This document shows positions 8,726 through 16,445 of a stretch of DNA of 64,000 nucleotides, piece after piece. The notes under the pieces were generated by a model. That model did not search any database. It worked only from the letters and a program-made list of their open reading frames with translations, and had not been told where the DNA came from. Positions within the stretch are counted from its first letter, which is position 1; every line of letters begins with the position of its first letter. Made by a program: the position numbers and the translations under genes. Where the stretch lies: the NCBI RefSeq assembly GCF_027497255.1, contig NZ_CP114903.1:1860001-1924000 (forward strand), written 5' to 3'. This DNA is from Micromonospora sp. WMMD882. Its GTDB lineage: Bacteria > Actinomycetota > Actinomycetes > Mycobacteriales > Micromonosporaceae.

Positions 8726-9154
8726 TCAGGGCAGCATCCGGGCCAGGTCACCGGGCATCGTGGCCCGCACGTCGTCCCACTCGCCCTGGGTGACGTGCCG
8801 GCGCAGGGTGTCCAGGACGACCTGCACCACGCGTTCCGGACCGCCGTCGGTCTCGTACGGGAAGCCCCGCCGGACCTCGACGAGGAAGTCCTCCCGGCTG
8901 AGCTTGACCGGCACGTTCGACGGGTCCCAGCCCTCGAAGTAGACCCCCCGGACCAGCAGCGGCAACTGGGCGGAGAACTCCACGCTCTCCTGCACCGGCA
9001 TCCGGTCGCGCAGCAGCCGCAGCACGGTGCGCAGCGCCGCGTAGGACTGGTTGCGGCGATCCTTGGACCAGCCGTACGCCTGCTCGATGTCCCGGAGGAT
9101 CAGGTTCGTCTTGTCCAGCGAGGACTCGAACACCGAGTTCGGTTCGTCAGCCAT
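8726..9154 (-). CDS. DUF2267 protein
   Basis: A 142-residue soluble helical protein of the DUF2267 family, recognisable from its opening VFESSLDKTN, the segment YAALRTVLRLLRDRMPVQE with LPLLVRGVYFEGWDPS after it, and FLVEVRRGF further on. The family is common in actinobacteria and often sits among stress genes; no biochemical function is established. It follows the TraR/DksA gene by 52 bp on the same strand with no clear promoter between, so it is probably transcribed from the same SigB-like promoter at 9693-9718. Confidence 0.85.
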   Translation of the reverse strand: MADEPNSVFESSLDKTNLILRDIEQAYGWSKDRRNQSYAALRTVLRLLRDRMPVQESVEFSAQLPLLVRGVYFEGWDPSNVPVKLSREDFLVEVRRGFPYETDGGPERVVQVVLDTLRRHVTQGEWDDVRATMPGDLARMLP

Positions 9155-9206
9155 CGGTCAACCCCCGTCCGTCGGTCTCCCACCGTCGTTGGTGTCGCGC
9201 GGGCGC

Positions 9207-9605
9207 TCAGGCGGCCCGCCGTTCCCGGGTCAGCTTGCAGGCGACGCAACTGGTGGCGGACGGGAAGATCTCCAGACGTTCCACCGGGATGGGCTCGGCG
9301 CAGCCCTCGCAGTTGCCGTAGGTGCCGTCCGCCAGCCTGGCCAGGGCGTGCTCGAACTGGGCCCGCCGGTCGAGAATGGTGCGCAGCAGGGACTGCGCGG
9401 TGTCCCGCTCGGCGGTCTTCGTGCCGCTGTCGGCCTGGTCGTCGCCGGCCGTGTCGCCCACCTCCACCAGCCGCAGCACCTGGCTGTCCAGCACCGCCCG
9501 CTCGTACTCCGCGGACAGCTCGTCGTAGCGTGCCTGCAGGGAGAGCCTGATCCGGTCGACGTCCTGCTGGGATCGGCCCGTACCGACCGTGTCGTGGACG
9601 AGCAT
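9207..9605 (-). CDS. TraR/DksA-type zinc-finger protein
   Basis: A 132-residue protein with an N-terminal coiled coil (residues 15-95) and a C-terminal four-Cys zinc finger: C99-x2-C102 in NCEGC and C120-x2-C123 in CVAC. This is the DksA/TraR arrangement, whose members bind the RNA polymerase secondary channel or, in shorter actinobacterial forms, have unknown targets. The ATG at 9605 is the only sensible start. A near-perfect SigB/SigF promoter lies 87 nt upstream, so it is probably induced under stress, together with the DUF2267 gene behind it. Confidence 0.88.
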   Translation of the reverse strand: MLVHDTVGTGRSQQDVDRIRLSLQARYDELSAEYERAVLDSQVLRLVEVGDTAGDDQADSGTKTAERDTAQSLLRTILDRRAQFEHALARLADGTYGNCEGCAEPIPVERLEIFPSATSCVACKLTRERRAA

Positions 9606-9692
9606 CGCTGCCTGCCTTTCCTGTGGGATCGGTCGGGACCCCGGGTGGCCGGGCGGGGACGCCCGGCGACGGTCCGTCTGTGAGCCGGCCGA

Positions 9693-9718
9693 TTACCCTT
9701 CCTCTCCGCCGGTCAAAC
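9693..9718 (-). promoter_or_regulatory. SigB/SigF-type promoter of the TraR/DksA gene
   Basis: On the minus strand the sequence reads GTTT (9718-9715), a 16-nt spacer, then GGGTAA (9698-9693). This matches the SigB/SigF consensus GTTT-N14-17-GGGTA. It points at the TraR/DksA start at 9605. Confidence 0.75.
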
Positions 9719-9772
9719 CGGCGATTTCCGGCGTTCGGCGGGACGGGTGGCACCGGCCGGCACCCCGGGCGG

Positions 9773-10411
9773 TCAACCGCCGGGCGGGGTCTCCACCAGC
9801 GCCGGACGTCGGGGGTCGTCGGCCCGCACCACCACGTCGGCGAAGCTGTCCGGCGCGACCTCCTCGACGTACCGGCGCAACGCCGGCAGGGTCCACTGCC
9901 GGTCGGGTTCGGTACGACGGCGCAGGGCGGCCGCGGACAGCGCCAGGTGGACGGTCACGTCGAAGGGAAGCCCGCCGCCGAGCAGGAACGGACCACTGAC
10001 CAGGACCACCCCGCCGGGTGGCAGGTGCAGGTAGTCGGCCCGGCTGGCCCGGTCGGCGCGCGGGTCCCACAGCGAGGGGAGCAGTCGGCCGTCACCTCGT
10101 GGACCGGCCGGGTCCAGCACCTCGCGGCGCAACCCCGGCTCGTCGAACCAGCCGAGGTAGTAGGAGTCCGGGTTGGTCCGGCCGTGTTCCAGGCGCACCG
10201 AGGCCGGCCGGAGGAAGTCGAGGGTACGCACGTGCAGCACCGGACGCCCGGCGGCACGAAGCGGGTCGACCAGCGCCTCGGCGAGCCGGTCCGGGGCGGC
10301 GGCGTCCGCGCCGTCCAGGGCGACCCGTAGTCGCCCCTCGGCCGGGGTGGTGACCAGGCGCTCGGTCAGCTCGGCGACGAGTCGGTCGGGGGCGATGGGA
10401 CGGATCCGCAT
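9773..10411 (-). CDS. Uridine-kinase-like protein lacking the P-loop
   Basis: A 212-residue protein with the overall pattern of actinobacterial uridine/nucleoside kinase-like proteins: RVALDGADAA near the start, a Tyr-rich PDSYYLGWFDEPGLRREVLDP block, the DYLHLPPGGVVLVSGPFLL strand, and a late DVTVHLALS segment. The P-loop that should follow RVALDG reads ADAAAPDRL, without the GxxxxGK[ST] lysine, so ordinary ATP binding is unlikely. ATG 10411 is used; ATG 10420 is three codons upstream. It lies 30 bp behind the wHTH gene at 10441 and may be in its operon. It may be a catalytically dead relative or bind nucleotide in another way. Confidence 0.75.
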   Translation of the reverse strand: MRIRPIAPDRLVAELTERLVTTPAEGRLRVALDGADAAAPDRLAEALVDPLRAAGRPVLHVRTLDFLRPASVRLEHGRTNPDSYYLGWFDEPGLRREVLDPAGPRGDGRLLPSLWDPRADRASRADYLHLPPGGVVLVSGPFLLGGGLPFDVTVHLALSAAALRRRTEPDRQWTLPALRRYVEEVAPDSFADVVVRADDPRRPALVETPPGG

Positions 10412-10440
10412 GCGGCCCATCGTGCCGGACCGCCGGGCGG

Positions 10441-11046
10441 TCAGCCCGTCCGGTCGACGGTGACCCGGGCGTCGTCGGCGAGCCGGTAGCCGACCCCGTA
10501 CACCGTGGTGACCAGTGGGACGTCCACGCCGACCTTGCCGCGCAGCCGCCGGACGTGCACGTCCACCGTGCGCACCCCGGCGTGTTCGTACCCCCAGACG
10601 GCGTTGAGCAGTTGCAGCCGGGTGAACACCCGACGCGGGTGGGCGACCAGGTGCAGCAGCAGGTCGAACTCCAACCGGGTCAACGGCAGCGGGTCGCCGT
10701 CGCGCAGCACCGACCGGGAGGCGGCGAGGATGTGCAGGGCGGGCACGGTCGGCGCGACCTGCCGGGCCGGCGCGCGCCCGGCCGGGGCGGTTTCCGGCCG
10801 GCGTTCCGCCGGGGGCCCGGCGGTGACCACCCCTTCGCCGCGTTCGAGCAGCTCGCGGGCGGCGTCCAGCAGTCGCCGGGCCGCCGGGGTCAGCGCTTCC
10901 TCCGAGGCGAGCGGGATCGACAGGGTCACGGTGAGGACGGGTGCCGCTGTGCTGGCGGGACGACGCTGGCCGGCGGGGGGACGACCGGGAACCACGGGCT
11001 GGGACGTATGCCATCCGGCGCGCGACGAGGCGGGGCTGACCGACAT
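10441..11046 (-). CDS. Receiver-less OmpR/PhoB-type winged-helix regulator (copy 1)
   Basis: A 201-residue protein whose C-terminal 100 residues are an OmpR/PhoB winged-helix domain: LTRLEFDLLLHLVAHPRRV, NAVWGYEHAGVRTVDVHVRRLRGKVG and the terminal VYGVGYRLADD. The N-terminal half has a short beta-like segment and a linker and no phospho-acceptor receiver domain, so it is not an ordinary response regulator. AAGGAGG lies 5 nt before the ATG. A close paralogue follows at 11308-11898. The DNA target and the signal are unknown. Confidence 0.88.
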   Translation of the reverse strand: MSVSPASSRAGWHTSQPVVPGRPPAGQRRPASTAAPVLTVTLSIPLASEEALTPAARRLLDAARELLERGEGVVTAGPPAERRPETAPAGRAPARQVAPTVPALHILAASRSVLRDGDPLPLTRLEFDLLLHLVAHPRRVFTRLQLLNAVWGYEHAGVRTVDVHVRRLRGKVGVDVPLVTTVYGVGYRLADDARVTVDRTG

Positions 11047-11307
11047 GGTCCTCCTTGGCTGGTCCAGTGTCTCCCCACGGCCCGGGAACGCTCCTGCGGT
11101 CGATGCTTCCCGGTACCAGTACGAGAATCAAGGCCGGCCGTGTTGCTGGAATGTGACAATCGACGAACGCATCGGAGCCGGATGCTCGCTCTGCGTACGA
11201 CGATGATTACAGCAGAACCGTCGGCAGTACCCACTGTGGGGGTGCGTGGCGACGCTCACATTCCCCTGCCGGCGCCCTCGGGAGAACCTCCGCCCCAGGT
11301 CGCGGGT

Positions 11308-11898
11308 TCAGTACTCCCGGTCGATGAGCACCGGCGCGTCGTCGGCGAGCCGGTAGCCGACGCCGTGCACGGTGGTGACCAACGGCACGGTCTCCCCGAC
11401 CTTGGCCCGCAGCCGGCGAACGTGCACGTCGACGGTGCGCGTGACGGAGTGCTCGTGCCCCCAGACCCCGCTGAGCAACTGCCGTCGGGTGAACACCCGG
11501 CGTGGGTGCTCGGCGAGGAACAGCAACAGGTCGAACTCGATCCGGGTCAGGCCGACGGCCCGGGAGCCCCACCGCGCGTCCCGGGCCGCCAGCGACAGCG
11601 CCAGGGTCTGCGGGCCGGACGCGCGGGCGGGCCCGGGGGCCGGCGGTTGCGGGGGCGTGGGCGTGGGCGGCGCGAGGGTCTCGACGGACGCGGCACGGTC
11701 CAGCCCCCGCACCCGCAGCACCCCCTCGCCCGTCTCGGCCAGCTCGTTGAGGAGCTCGACCAGCCGGGCCAACCGGGGCGTCACCGCGCCGGGAGCGACG
11801 TCGACCGTGATGGTCAGGCCCGGGGCCGGCCGGGGTCGCGGCGGCGCGACGAGACGGGGCGTCGGGTGGGAACGCGCGGACGTGACGAAGACGGACAT
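11308..11898 (-). CDS. Receiver-less OmpR/PhoB-type winged-helix regulator (copy 2)
   Basis: A 196-residue paralogue of the neighbouring regulator. The C-terminal domain shows LTRIEFDLLLFLAEHPRRV, GVWGHEHSVTRTVDVHVRRLRAKVG and VHGVGYRLADD, nearly the same recognition helix as copy 1, so both may bind similar DNA. The N-terminal region (LTITVDVAPGAVTPRLARLVELLNELAETGEG) resembles that of copy 1 and could be a small alpha/beta or dimerisation domain. A proline-rich linker of about 25 residues separates the halves. GGGAGG precedes the ATG. It lies 46 bp behind the rhodanese gene, so it may belong to the cysteine dioxygenase operon. Confidence 0.88.
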   Translation of the reverse strand: MSVFVTSARSHPTPRLVAPPRPRPAPGLTITVDVAPGAVTPRLARLVELLNELAETGEGVLRVRGLDRAASVETLAPPTPTPPQPPAPGPARASGPQTLALSLAARDARWGSRAVGLTRIEFDLLLFLAEHPRRVFTRRQLLSGVWGHEHSVTRTVDVHVRRLRAKVGETVPLVTTVHGVGYRLADDAPVLIDREY

Positions 11899-11944
11899 GG
11901 CGCCTCCCTGCTCGGGGTGCCGCGCGACGCGCCGGGTCGGCGGG

Positions 11945-12439
11945 TCAGAACGGCGTGGATCGGACGGCCACCGGCGCGGCGGATGGCGCCGGGGTCCGTA
12001 GGACGGTCGGGCCGAGCGCGGGTAGCCCGGCGGCGGACCAGGCGACGAAGCCACCGACGACGTCGGTGGCCCGGCGCAGGCCGAGATCCTGGAGGGCGAC
12101 CGCGGCCAACGAGGAGGTGTAGCCCTCCTGGCAGAGGACCAGCACCTGGAGGTCGTAGCCGACCACCTCGGGCAGCCGGGCGGGACAGCGCGGGTCGAAG
12201 CGCCACTCCAGCACGTTGCGCTCGACGGTCAGCGCGCCCGGGACGGTGCCGTGGGCGGCCCGCTGGGCGGCCGGTCGGATGTCGACGAGCATCGCGCCCT
12301 GCCGGTGGGCCACGTGCGCCTGTTCGGGGTCGAGCCGGCGCAGCCGGGCCCGCGCAGCGGAGAGGATCTCGTCGATGCCCCGGGAGCCGGGCGGCGCGGC
12401 CGGGGGCGACAGACGGGTACGGCGGTCGGTGGATGGCAT
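11945..12439 (-). CDS. Rhodanese-like sulfurtransferase
   Basis: A 164-residue single-domain rhodanese. The catalytic loop is LCQEGYTSS, with the persulfide-forming Cys and the following turn, and the domain includes LVDIRP at the start and VVGGFVAW near the end, both family marks. GAGGAG precedes the ATG at 12439. It lies 27 bp behind a cysteine dioxygenase gene on the same strand. The pair is common in actinobacteria and suggests handling of sulfane sulfur or sulfite produced during cysteine breakdown. Confidence 0.9.
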   Translation of the reverse strand: MPSTDRRTRLSPPAAPPGSRGIDEILSAARARLRRLDPEQAHVAHRQGAMLVDIRPAAQRAAHGTVPGALTVERNVLEWRFDPRCPARLPEVVGYDLQVLVLCQEGYTSSLAAVALQDLGLRRATDVVGGFVAWSAAGLPALGPTVLRTPAPSAAPVAVRSTPF

Positions 12440-12465
12440 CGTGCTCCTCGGAGTGGATCGGGGCC

Positions 12466-12909
12466 TCACCAGGCGACGCCGGCTCGGGCGACCTCGGCGA
12501 CCTGGAGCAGGCCGTCGGTGAGGCGGTAGCGGGTCATCCGACGCAGGGCGGGCCGGTAGACGTGCACGCTGACCGCCGGCTGGTCGCCATGGTTGGTCAC
12601 CTGGTGCACGTGTCGTACGCCGAACCTACGCCCCGTTCCGGCACGGAGTTGGCGTGGGCGCAACCGCCCGTCGGAGACGATCTCCTCGGTCAGGGCGCCG
12701 GAGACGATCAGGAATGCGCCGGAGGAGCCGCCGTGGTCGTGCAGGTCGGTGCCCTGGCCCGGCAGCCAGGTGAGGAGCCAGGCCTCGTGGTCCGGGTGGG
12801 TCGCGAGCCGGGCGTACCACCGGTCGATCGGATCGAACCGGATCGGCAGCGGCGCCGCGGCGTGTCGACGGGCGACGGCGAGCAGGTCGGGTCCTGAGCG
12901 GTGGTCCAT
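12466..12909 (-). CDS. Cysteine dioxygenase
   Basis: A 147-residue cupin of the cysteine dioxygenase family, which oxidises cysteine to cysteine sulfinate with a non-haem iron. The iron ligands are H57 and H59 in DLHDHGGSSGAF and H102 in RHVHQV. The length is that of short bacterial enzymes. It is the first gene of a probable operon with the rhodanese and perhaps the second winged-helix regulator. A GTTT/GGGTGA promoter-like pair lies upstream. Confidence 0.88.
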   Translation of the reverse strand: MDHRSGPDLLAVARRHAAAPLPIRFDPIDRWYARLATHPDHEAWLLTWLPGQGTDLHDHGGSSGAFLIVSGALTEEIVSDGRLRPRQLRAGTGRRFGVRHVHQVTNHGDQPAVSVHVYRPALRRMTRYRLTDGLLQVAEVARAGVAW

Positions 12910-12942
12910 GGTGGTTCCTCGTGACGGTCGGGCTACGGAAGC

Positions 12943-12965
12943 TCACCCAGAATAGCCGCCAAAAC
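12943..12965 (-). promoter_or_regulatory. Weak SigB/SigF-like promoter of the cysteine dioxygenase operon
   Basis: Minus strand GTTT, 13 nt, GGGTGA. The spacer is at the short limit and the -10 has one mismatch. Just upstream, 12965-12981 has CCTA/TAGG arms and could be an operator. Confidence 0.35.
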
Positions 12966-13042
12966 CTAGCGGATTAGTAGGCTTTCCCGAAAGTTGGGAC
13001 GACCGGACACGGAGGCCGACGACGGGCCACCACGCCGGGCGC

Positions 13043-13420
13043 TCAACGCCGGGTCGGCGGCTCCACCCGGTAGCCGGGCACCGACGGCCAACGCACCGTG
13101 ACCAACACGGAATCCCGCTCCGCGTACCAGGAGTGGTCCACGCCGCGACCCCAGACCAGATAGTCGCCGGGGCGCCGCAGCAGCACCGTGCGATCCGGCA
13201 ACTCCACCCGGAACGCCCCGCTGACCAACACCAGCAGGGCGGTACGTCGCTCGTCGGTCGCCCACCGGGCCCGGGCCTCCCCCGCCGCGTGCACGCCCCA
13301 CTTCACCTCCACCTCGGCGCTGTGCCGCACGTCGCCGTCGGCCATGAAGTGACCCAGCAGCCAACCACCGTTGCCGGCCCCGTCGGGACCGGCGTTGCCC
13401 ACGTACACGCTGTCGTCCAT
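13043..13420 (-). CDS. Cupin-domain protein
   Basis: A 125-residue single cupin. The beta-barrel pattern shows in ALLVLVSGAFRVEL and a later PGDYLVWGRGVDHSWYAERDS, where the His may contribute to a metal site. The first metal-binding motif is weak: EVKWGVHAAGEAR carries one His only. Related actinobacterial proteins are often misannotated as signal peptidase I. Ligand and role are unknown. It is transcribed away from the ankyrin gene at 13489. Confidence 0.75.
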   Translation of the reverse strand: MDDSVYVGNAGPDGAGNGGWLLGHFMADGDVRHSAEVEVKWGVHAAGEARARWATDERRTALLVLVSGAFRVELPDRTVLLRRPGDYLVWGRGVDHSWYAERDSVLVTVRWPSVPGYRVEPPTRR

Positions 13421-13488
13421 CCTGCTCCTCTCCGCACGGCCGCAGCAGGCTAACCGGGACGTCGGGACCCGCTGGCTACCCTGGTCGG

Positions 13489-13881
13489 GTGACCGACGCG
13501 CTCGACGACGAGACCCTGGCCTTCGCCCACCGGATGTTCGACCTCGCCCGGGGCGGCGCCAGCGCGGAGCTGGCCGCCCAGGTCGACGCCGGCCTGCCGG
13601 TGAACCTGACCAACAGCAAGGGCGACACCCTGCTCATCCTCGCCGCCTACCACGCCCACCCGGAGACGGTGGCCGCGCTGCTGGCCCGGGGCGCCGACCA
13701 CGCCCGGGCCAACGACCGGGGGCAGACGGCGCTCGCCGCCGCGGTCTTCCGCAGTTGCGACGAGGCCGTCCGGGCGCTGCTCGACGCCGGGGCCGACCCG
13801 GACCACGGCAGCCCGTCGGCCGTCGAGACCGCCCGCTTCTTCGACCTCGGCCCGATGCTGACCCTGCTCGGCCGGGAGTGA
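13489..13881 (+). CDS. Ankyrin-repeat protein
   Basis: A 130-residue protein made of about three ankyrin repeats: NSKGDTLLILAAYHAHPETVAALLARGAD, NDRGQTALAAAVFRSCDEAVRALLDAGAD and a shorter last one. The start is GTG 13489. Bacterial proteins of this type act in protein-protein contacts; the partner is not evident from neighbours. Confidence 0.88.
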   Translation: MTDALDDETLAFAHRMFDLARGGASAELAAQVDAGLPVNLTNSKGDTLLILAAYHAHPETVAALLARGADHARANDRGQTALAAAVFRSCDEAVRALLDAGADPDHGSPSAVETARFFDLGPMLTLLGRE

Positions 13882-13937
13882 ACGCGACGCCGCGCCCGGC
13901 GGGTCGTCCCCCGCGGGCCGACCACCCGGCGGGCCGC

Positions 13938-13957
13938 CCGTCCGGTATACCGGACGG
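13938..13957. promoter_or_regulatory. 20-bp perfect palindrome abutting a start codon
   Basis: CCGTCCGGTATACCGGACGG is a perfect 20-bp palindrome ending one base before the ATG at 13959. It occupies the place where a ribosome binding site would be. It could be an operator for a dimeric repressor, or an RNA hairpin that hides the start codon. Confidence 0.6.
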
Positions 13958-13958
13958 C

Positions 13959-14909
13959 ATGGAGGATCCGCTGCCCGAACGGATGCGCGCCGCCGCCGGC
14001 GCCCTGCTGGTCGCGCTCGACGAGCCGGCCCGTGCCGCGGCGGCACGCCCGTTCGACGACGACGCCCGCCGCCGGCTGGAGTACCGGCCCCGACCCCGGG
14101 CCGGGGTCTGCCTGGCCGACCTGGACCGTGCCGGCCGCAAGGCGGCCCACCGGCTGCTCGCCACCGCGCTCAGCCCGCACGCGTACGCCCAGGCCGTGAC
14201 GATCATGGCGCTGGAGGAGGTGCTGGACCGGGCCGAGGACTGGCGGCGCGGCCGGCACAGCGGCGACTACTGGGTGGCCGTCTTCGGTGACCCGGCGCAC
14301 GACGACCGGTGGGCGTGGCGGCTGGAGGGGCACCACCTGTCGGTCACCATGACCGTGGTCGCCGACGAGGTCTCCCCCGCCCCGGTGTTCCTCGGCGCGA
14401 ACCCGGCCACCGTCCGGTACGCCGGCCGACCGGTGACCCGGCCGCTGGCCGCCGAGGAGGACCTGGCCCGCGCCCTGCTGGACGCGATGGGCCCCGCCGC
14501 CCGCGCCGCCGCGGTCGTGGCCGAGCAGGCGCCCGAGGACATCATCAGCGCCACCCGGTCGACCGCGCCGGGGCGGATCGACCCGCTCGGCGTCCCCGCC
14601 GCCCGCCTCGGGCCGACCGGACGGGCCCTGCTCGACCAGGTGGTCGCGCTCTACCTCGACCGGCTGCCGCCCGACCTCGCCACCCACCAGGCCCGCCGGC
14701 TGGCCGACGGGGAGCTGCACTTCGCCTGGGCCGGGTCGGCCACCCCCGGACGCCGCCACTACTACCGGGTGCAGGGCGACGACCTGCTCATCGAGTACGA
14801 CAACACCACCGCCGACGGCAACCACGCGCACACCGTGCTGCGCCGGCCGTCGGCCGACTTCGGCGCGGACCTGCTCGCCGCCCACCACGCCGAGGCGCAC
14901 CCGCGCTGA
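13959..14909 (+). CDS. DUF3500 protein
   Basis: A 316-residue DUF3500 protein, recognised by YAQAVTIMALEEVL, a DYWVAVFGDP block, WRLEGHHLSV and a late RRHYYRVQGDDLLIEYDNT. The family is widespread in bacteria and has no known activity; the conserved His and acidic residues suggest a metal or substrate site. The ATG at 13959 directly follows a 20-bp palindrome and has no classical ribosome binding site, which is unusual in this window. It lies 77 bp after the ankyrin gene. Confidence 0.85.
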   Translation: MEDPLPERMRAAAGALLVALDEPARAAAARPFDDDARRRLEYRPRPRAGVCLADLDRAGRKAAHRLLATALSPHAYAQAVTIMALEEVLDRAEDWRRGRHSGDYWVAVFGDPAHDDRWAWRLEGHHLSVTMTVVADEVSPAPVFLGANPATVRYAGRPVTRPLAAEEDLARALLDAMGPAARAAAVVAEQAPEDIISATRSTAPGRIDPLGVPAARLGPTGRALLDQVVALYLDRLPPDLATHQARRLADGELHFAWAGSATPGRRHYYRVQGDDLLIEYDNTTADGNHAHTVLRRPSADFGADLLAAHHAEAHPR

Positions 14910-15064
14910 CCAGCCCGCCCGCCGCTCCACCCGTCCGGCCGCGGTCCCGACCGCCACCCGCCGCCGCTCCACCCGCCCGGCCACGGGCCCCGACCGCCAC
15001 CCGCCGGCCGCCCGGTCCCCCGGACCTACGGCCGGTCCCCCGGGTCCACCGGCCGGTCGCCGGG

Positions 15065-15823
15065 TCAGCCCGGCCGGACCGCCTCGATCAGGAACCGCCG
15101 GGCCTGCGCCACGAACGGCCCCTCGGCGACGATCCGCTCGTGCAGGCGGCGCAACTGCGGCCGGTACCGGTCGACGGTGAAGCCGGGCACCGTCCAGACC
15201 ACCTTGCGCAGGAACCACACCACCGCCGCGACGTCGTGGAAGACCGCCCGGAGGGTGGCCGTGCGCAGGTCCACCACGGTCAGCCCGGCGGCCTCGGCGG
15301 CGGCGGCGACCCGCTCCGGTCGACGGGCGTCGCCCACCGGGACCGGGCCCAGCATCGCCTCGATCAGCTCGTGCATCTGGCCGGCGCCGATCTGCTGGGA
15401 GAGGTACCGCCCACCGGGGCGCAGCACCCGGGCGACCTCCGGCCACCAGGTGTCCACCGGGTGCCGGCTCGTCACCAGGTCGAACGCAGCGGCCCGGAAC
15501 GGCAGCGGCGGGCGGTCGGCGACAGCCACCACGGTCGCGCCGACCCGGCGCAGCGTCCGCCGGGCCAGCGGCACGTTCGGCGGCCACGCCTCCGTGGCGA
15601 CCAGCAACCGGGGCGGCCGGGGAACCCCGGCGAGCACCTCACCGCCGCCGGTGTCGACGTCCAGCGCGGCGTCGGCCCGCGCCATCCGGTCGGCGAGCAG
15701 ACCGGAGTAGCCCCAGGGCGGGCGTTCCTCGCTGGCCCGGCCGGTCAGCCAGGCGAAGTCCCACCCCTGGACGGGCACGGCCGCCGCCTCGGCCACCAGG
15801 TCGTCGAAGTCGCGATCGGACAT
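15065..15823 (-). CDS. Class I SAM-dependent methyltransferase
   Basis: A 252-residue Rossmann-type methyltransferase. Motif I is divergent: DVDTGGGEVLAG replaces the usual glycine loop. Later motifs are normal, with PFRAAAFDLVTSRHPV and RVLRPGGRYLSQQIG for motifs IV and V. The ATG at 15823 is preferred over one 12 codons upstream. Related actinobacterial proteins are annotated only as methyltransferases; the substrate is unknown. Confidence 0.85.
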   Translation of the reverse strand: MSDRDFDDLVAEAAAVPVQGWDFAWLTGRASEERPPWGYSGLLADRMARADAALDVDTGGGEVLAGVPRPPRLLVATEAWPPNVPLARRTLRRVGATVVAVADRPPLPFRAAAFDLVTSRHPVDTWWPEVARVLRPGGRYLSQQIGAGQMHELIEAMLGPVPVGDARRPERVAAAAEAAGLTVVDLRTATLRAVFHDVAAVVWFLRKVVWTVPGFTVDRYRPQLRRLHERIVAEGPFVAQARRFLIEAVRPG

Positions 15824-15874
15824 CCGGCGAGTCTCACCCGGGCCCGCCCTGCCCGACAACGGCTTTCCCGACGG

Positions 15875-16375
15875 TCAGGCCCGCTGCCGGGAGATCTCCA
15901 CGGTGGACCCGGCGACCGCGCCGAGCGCGTCCAGGGTGCCCGGCTCGACGTGCTCCCGGTCGAACCGCCGGACCAGGTGGGTGCCCAGGAACACCCCGAA
16001 CGCGCCCACCGCCAGCGCGGTCAGCTCGGTGGCCAGCAGCGCCCCGGACGCCCCCCGTCCCGGCGCGTCGGCCCGCACCAGGCAGGTCACCACGAACAGC
16101 GCCGCCATCACCAGGTTGGCCAGGTTGAAACTGATCGCGGTGCGCCGGGTCGCCCCGGCCGGCACGTCCCAGAGATCCACCATGCCGGCCATGCCGGCCA
16201 GCGCGGCGGCGACCAGCGCCGCCACCGCCGTCCAGTAACCGACCTCGCCCAGGAACGTCGGCCCACCGGCCAGGTCGAACAGGTCGAACAGGGTCGCGCA
16301 GACGAAGAGTCCGAACGGGAAGGTCACCAGCATGGGTTGGATCGGATGACCGTGCACCCGCAGTCGACTCTGCAT
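15875..16375 (-). CDS. DUF2231 membrane protein
   Basis: A 166-residue membrane protein with four hydrophobic helices (about residues 17-37, 48-70, 83-102 and 113-135). The opening HGHPIQPMLVTFPFGLF is the signature of the DUF2231 family, which may bind haem through this His pair. A near-perfect SigB/SigF promoter lies 44 nt before the ATG, within the end of the GAF-ANTAR gene, so it is likely stress induced. Confidence 0.88.
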   Translation of the reverse strand: MQSRLRVHGHPIQPMLVTFPFGLFVCATLFDLFDLAGGPTFLGEVGYWTAVAALVAAALAGMAGMVDLWDVPAGATRRTAISFNLANLVMAALFVVTCLVRADAPGRGASGALLATELTALAVGAFGVFLGTHLVRRFDREHVEPGTLDALGAVAGSTVEISRQRA

Positions 16376-16418
16376 GTCCCCTCCCGGGGGGTCGGCTCAG
16401 CTCCTCACCCCCGGGCAG

Positions 16419-16443
16419 CTACCCGGAGGGCGGCACCGCAAAC
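16419..16443 (-). promoter_or_regulatory. SigB/SigF-type promoter of the DUF2231 gene
   Basis: Minus strand GTTT (16443-16440), 15 nt, GGGTAG (16424-16419). It points at the ATG at 16375. Confidence 0.75.
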
Positions 16444-16445
16444 GG

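Noticed and set aside
11148..11264. Inverted 9-mer GGAATGTGA / TCACATTCC about 100 bp apart
   Set aside because: Nine bases over this distance can easily occur by chance, and no other support was found.
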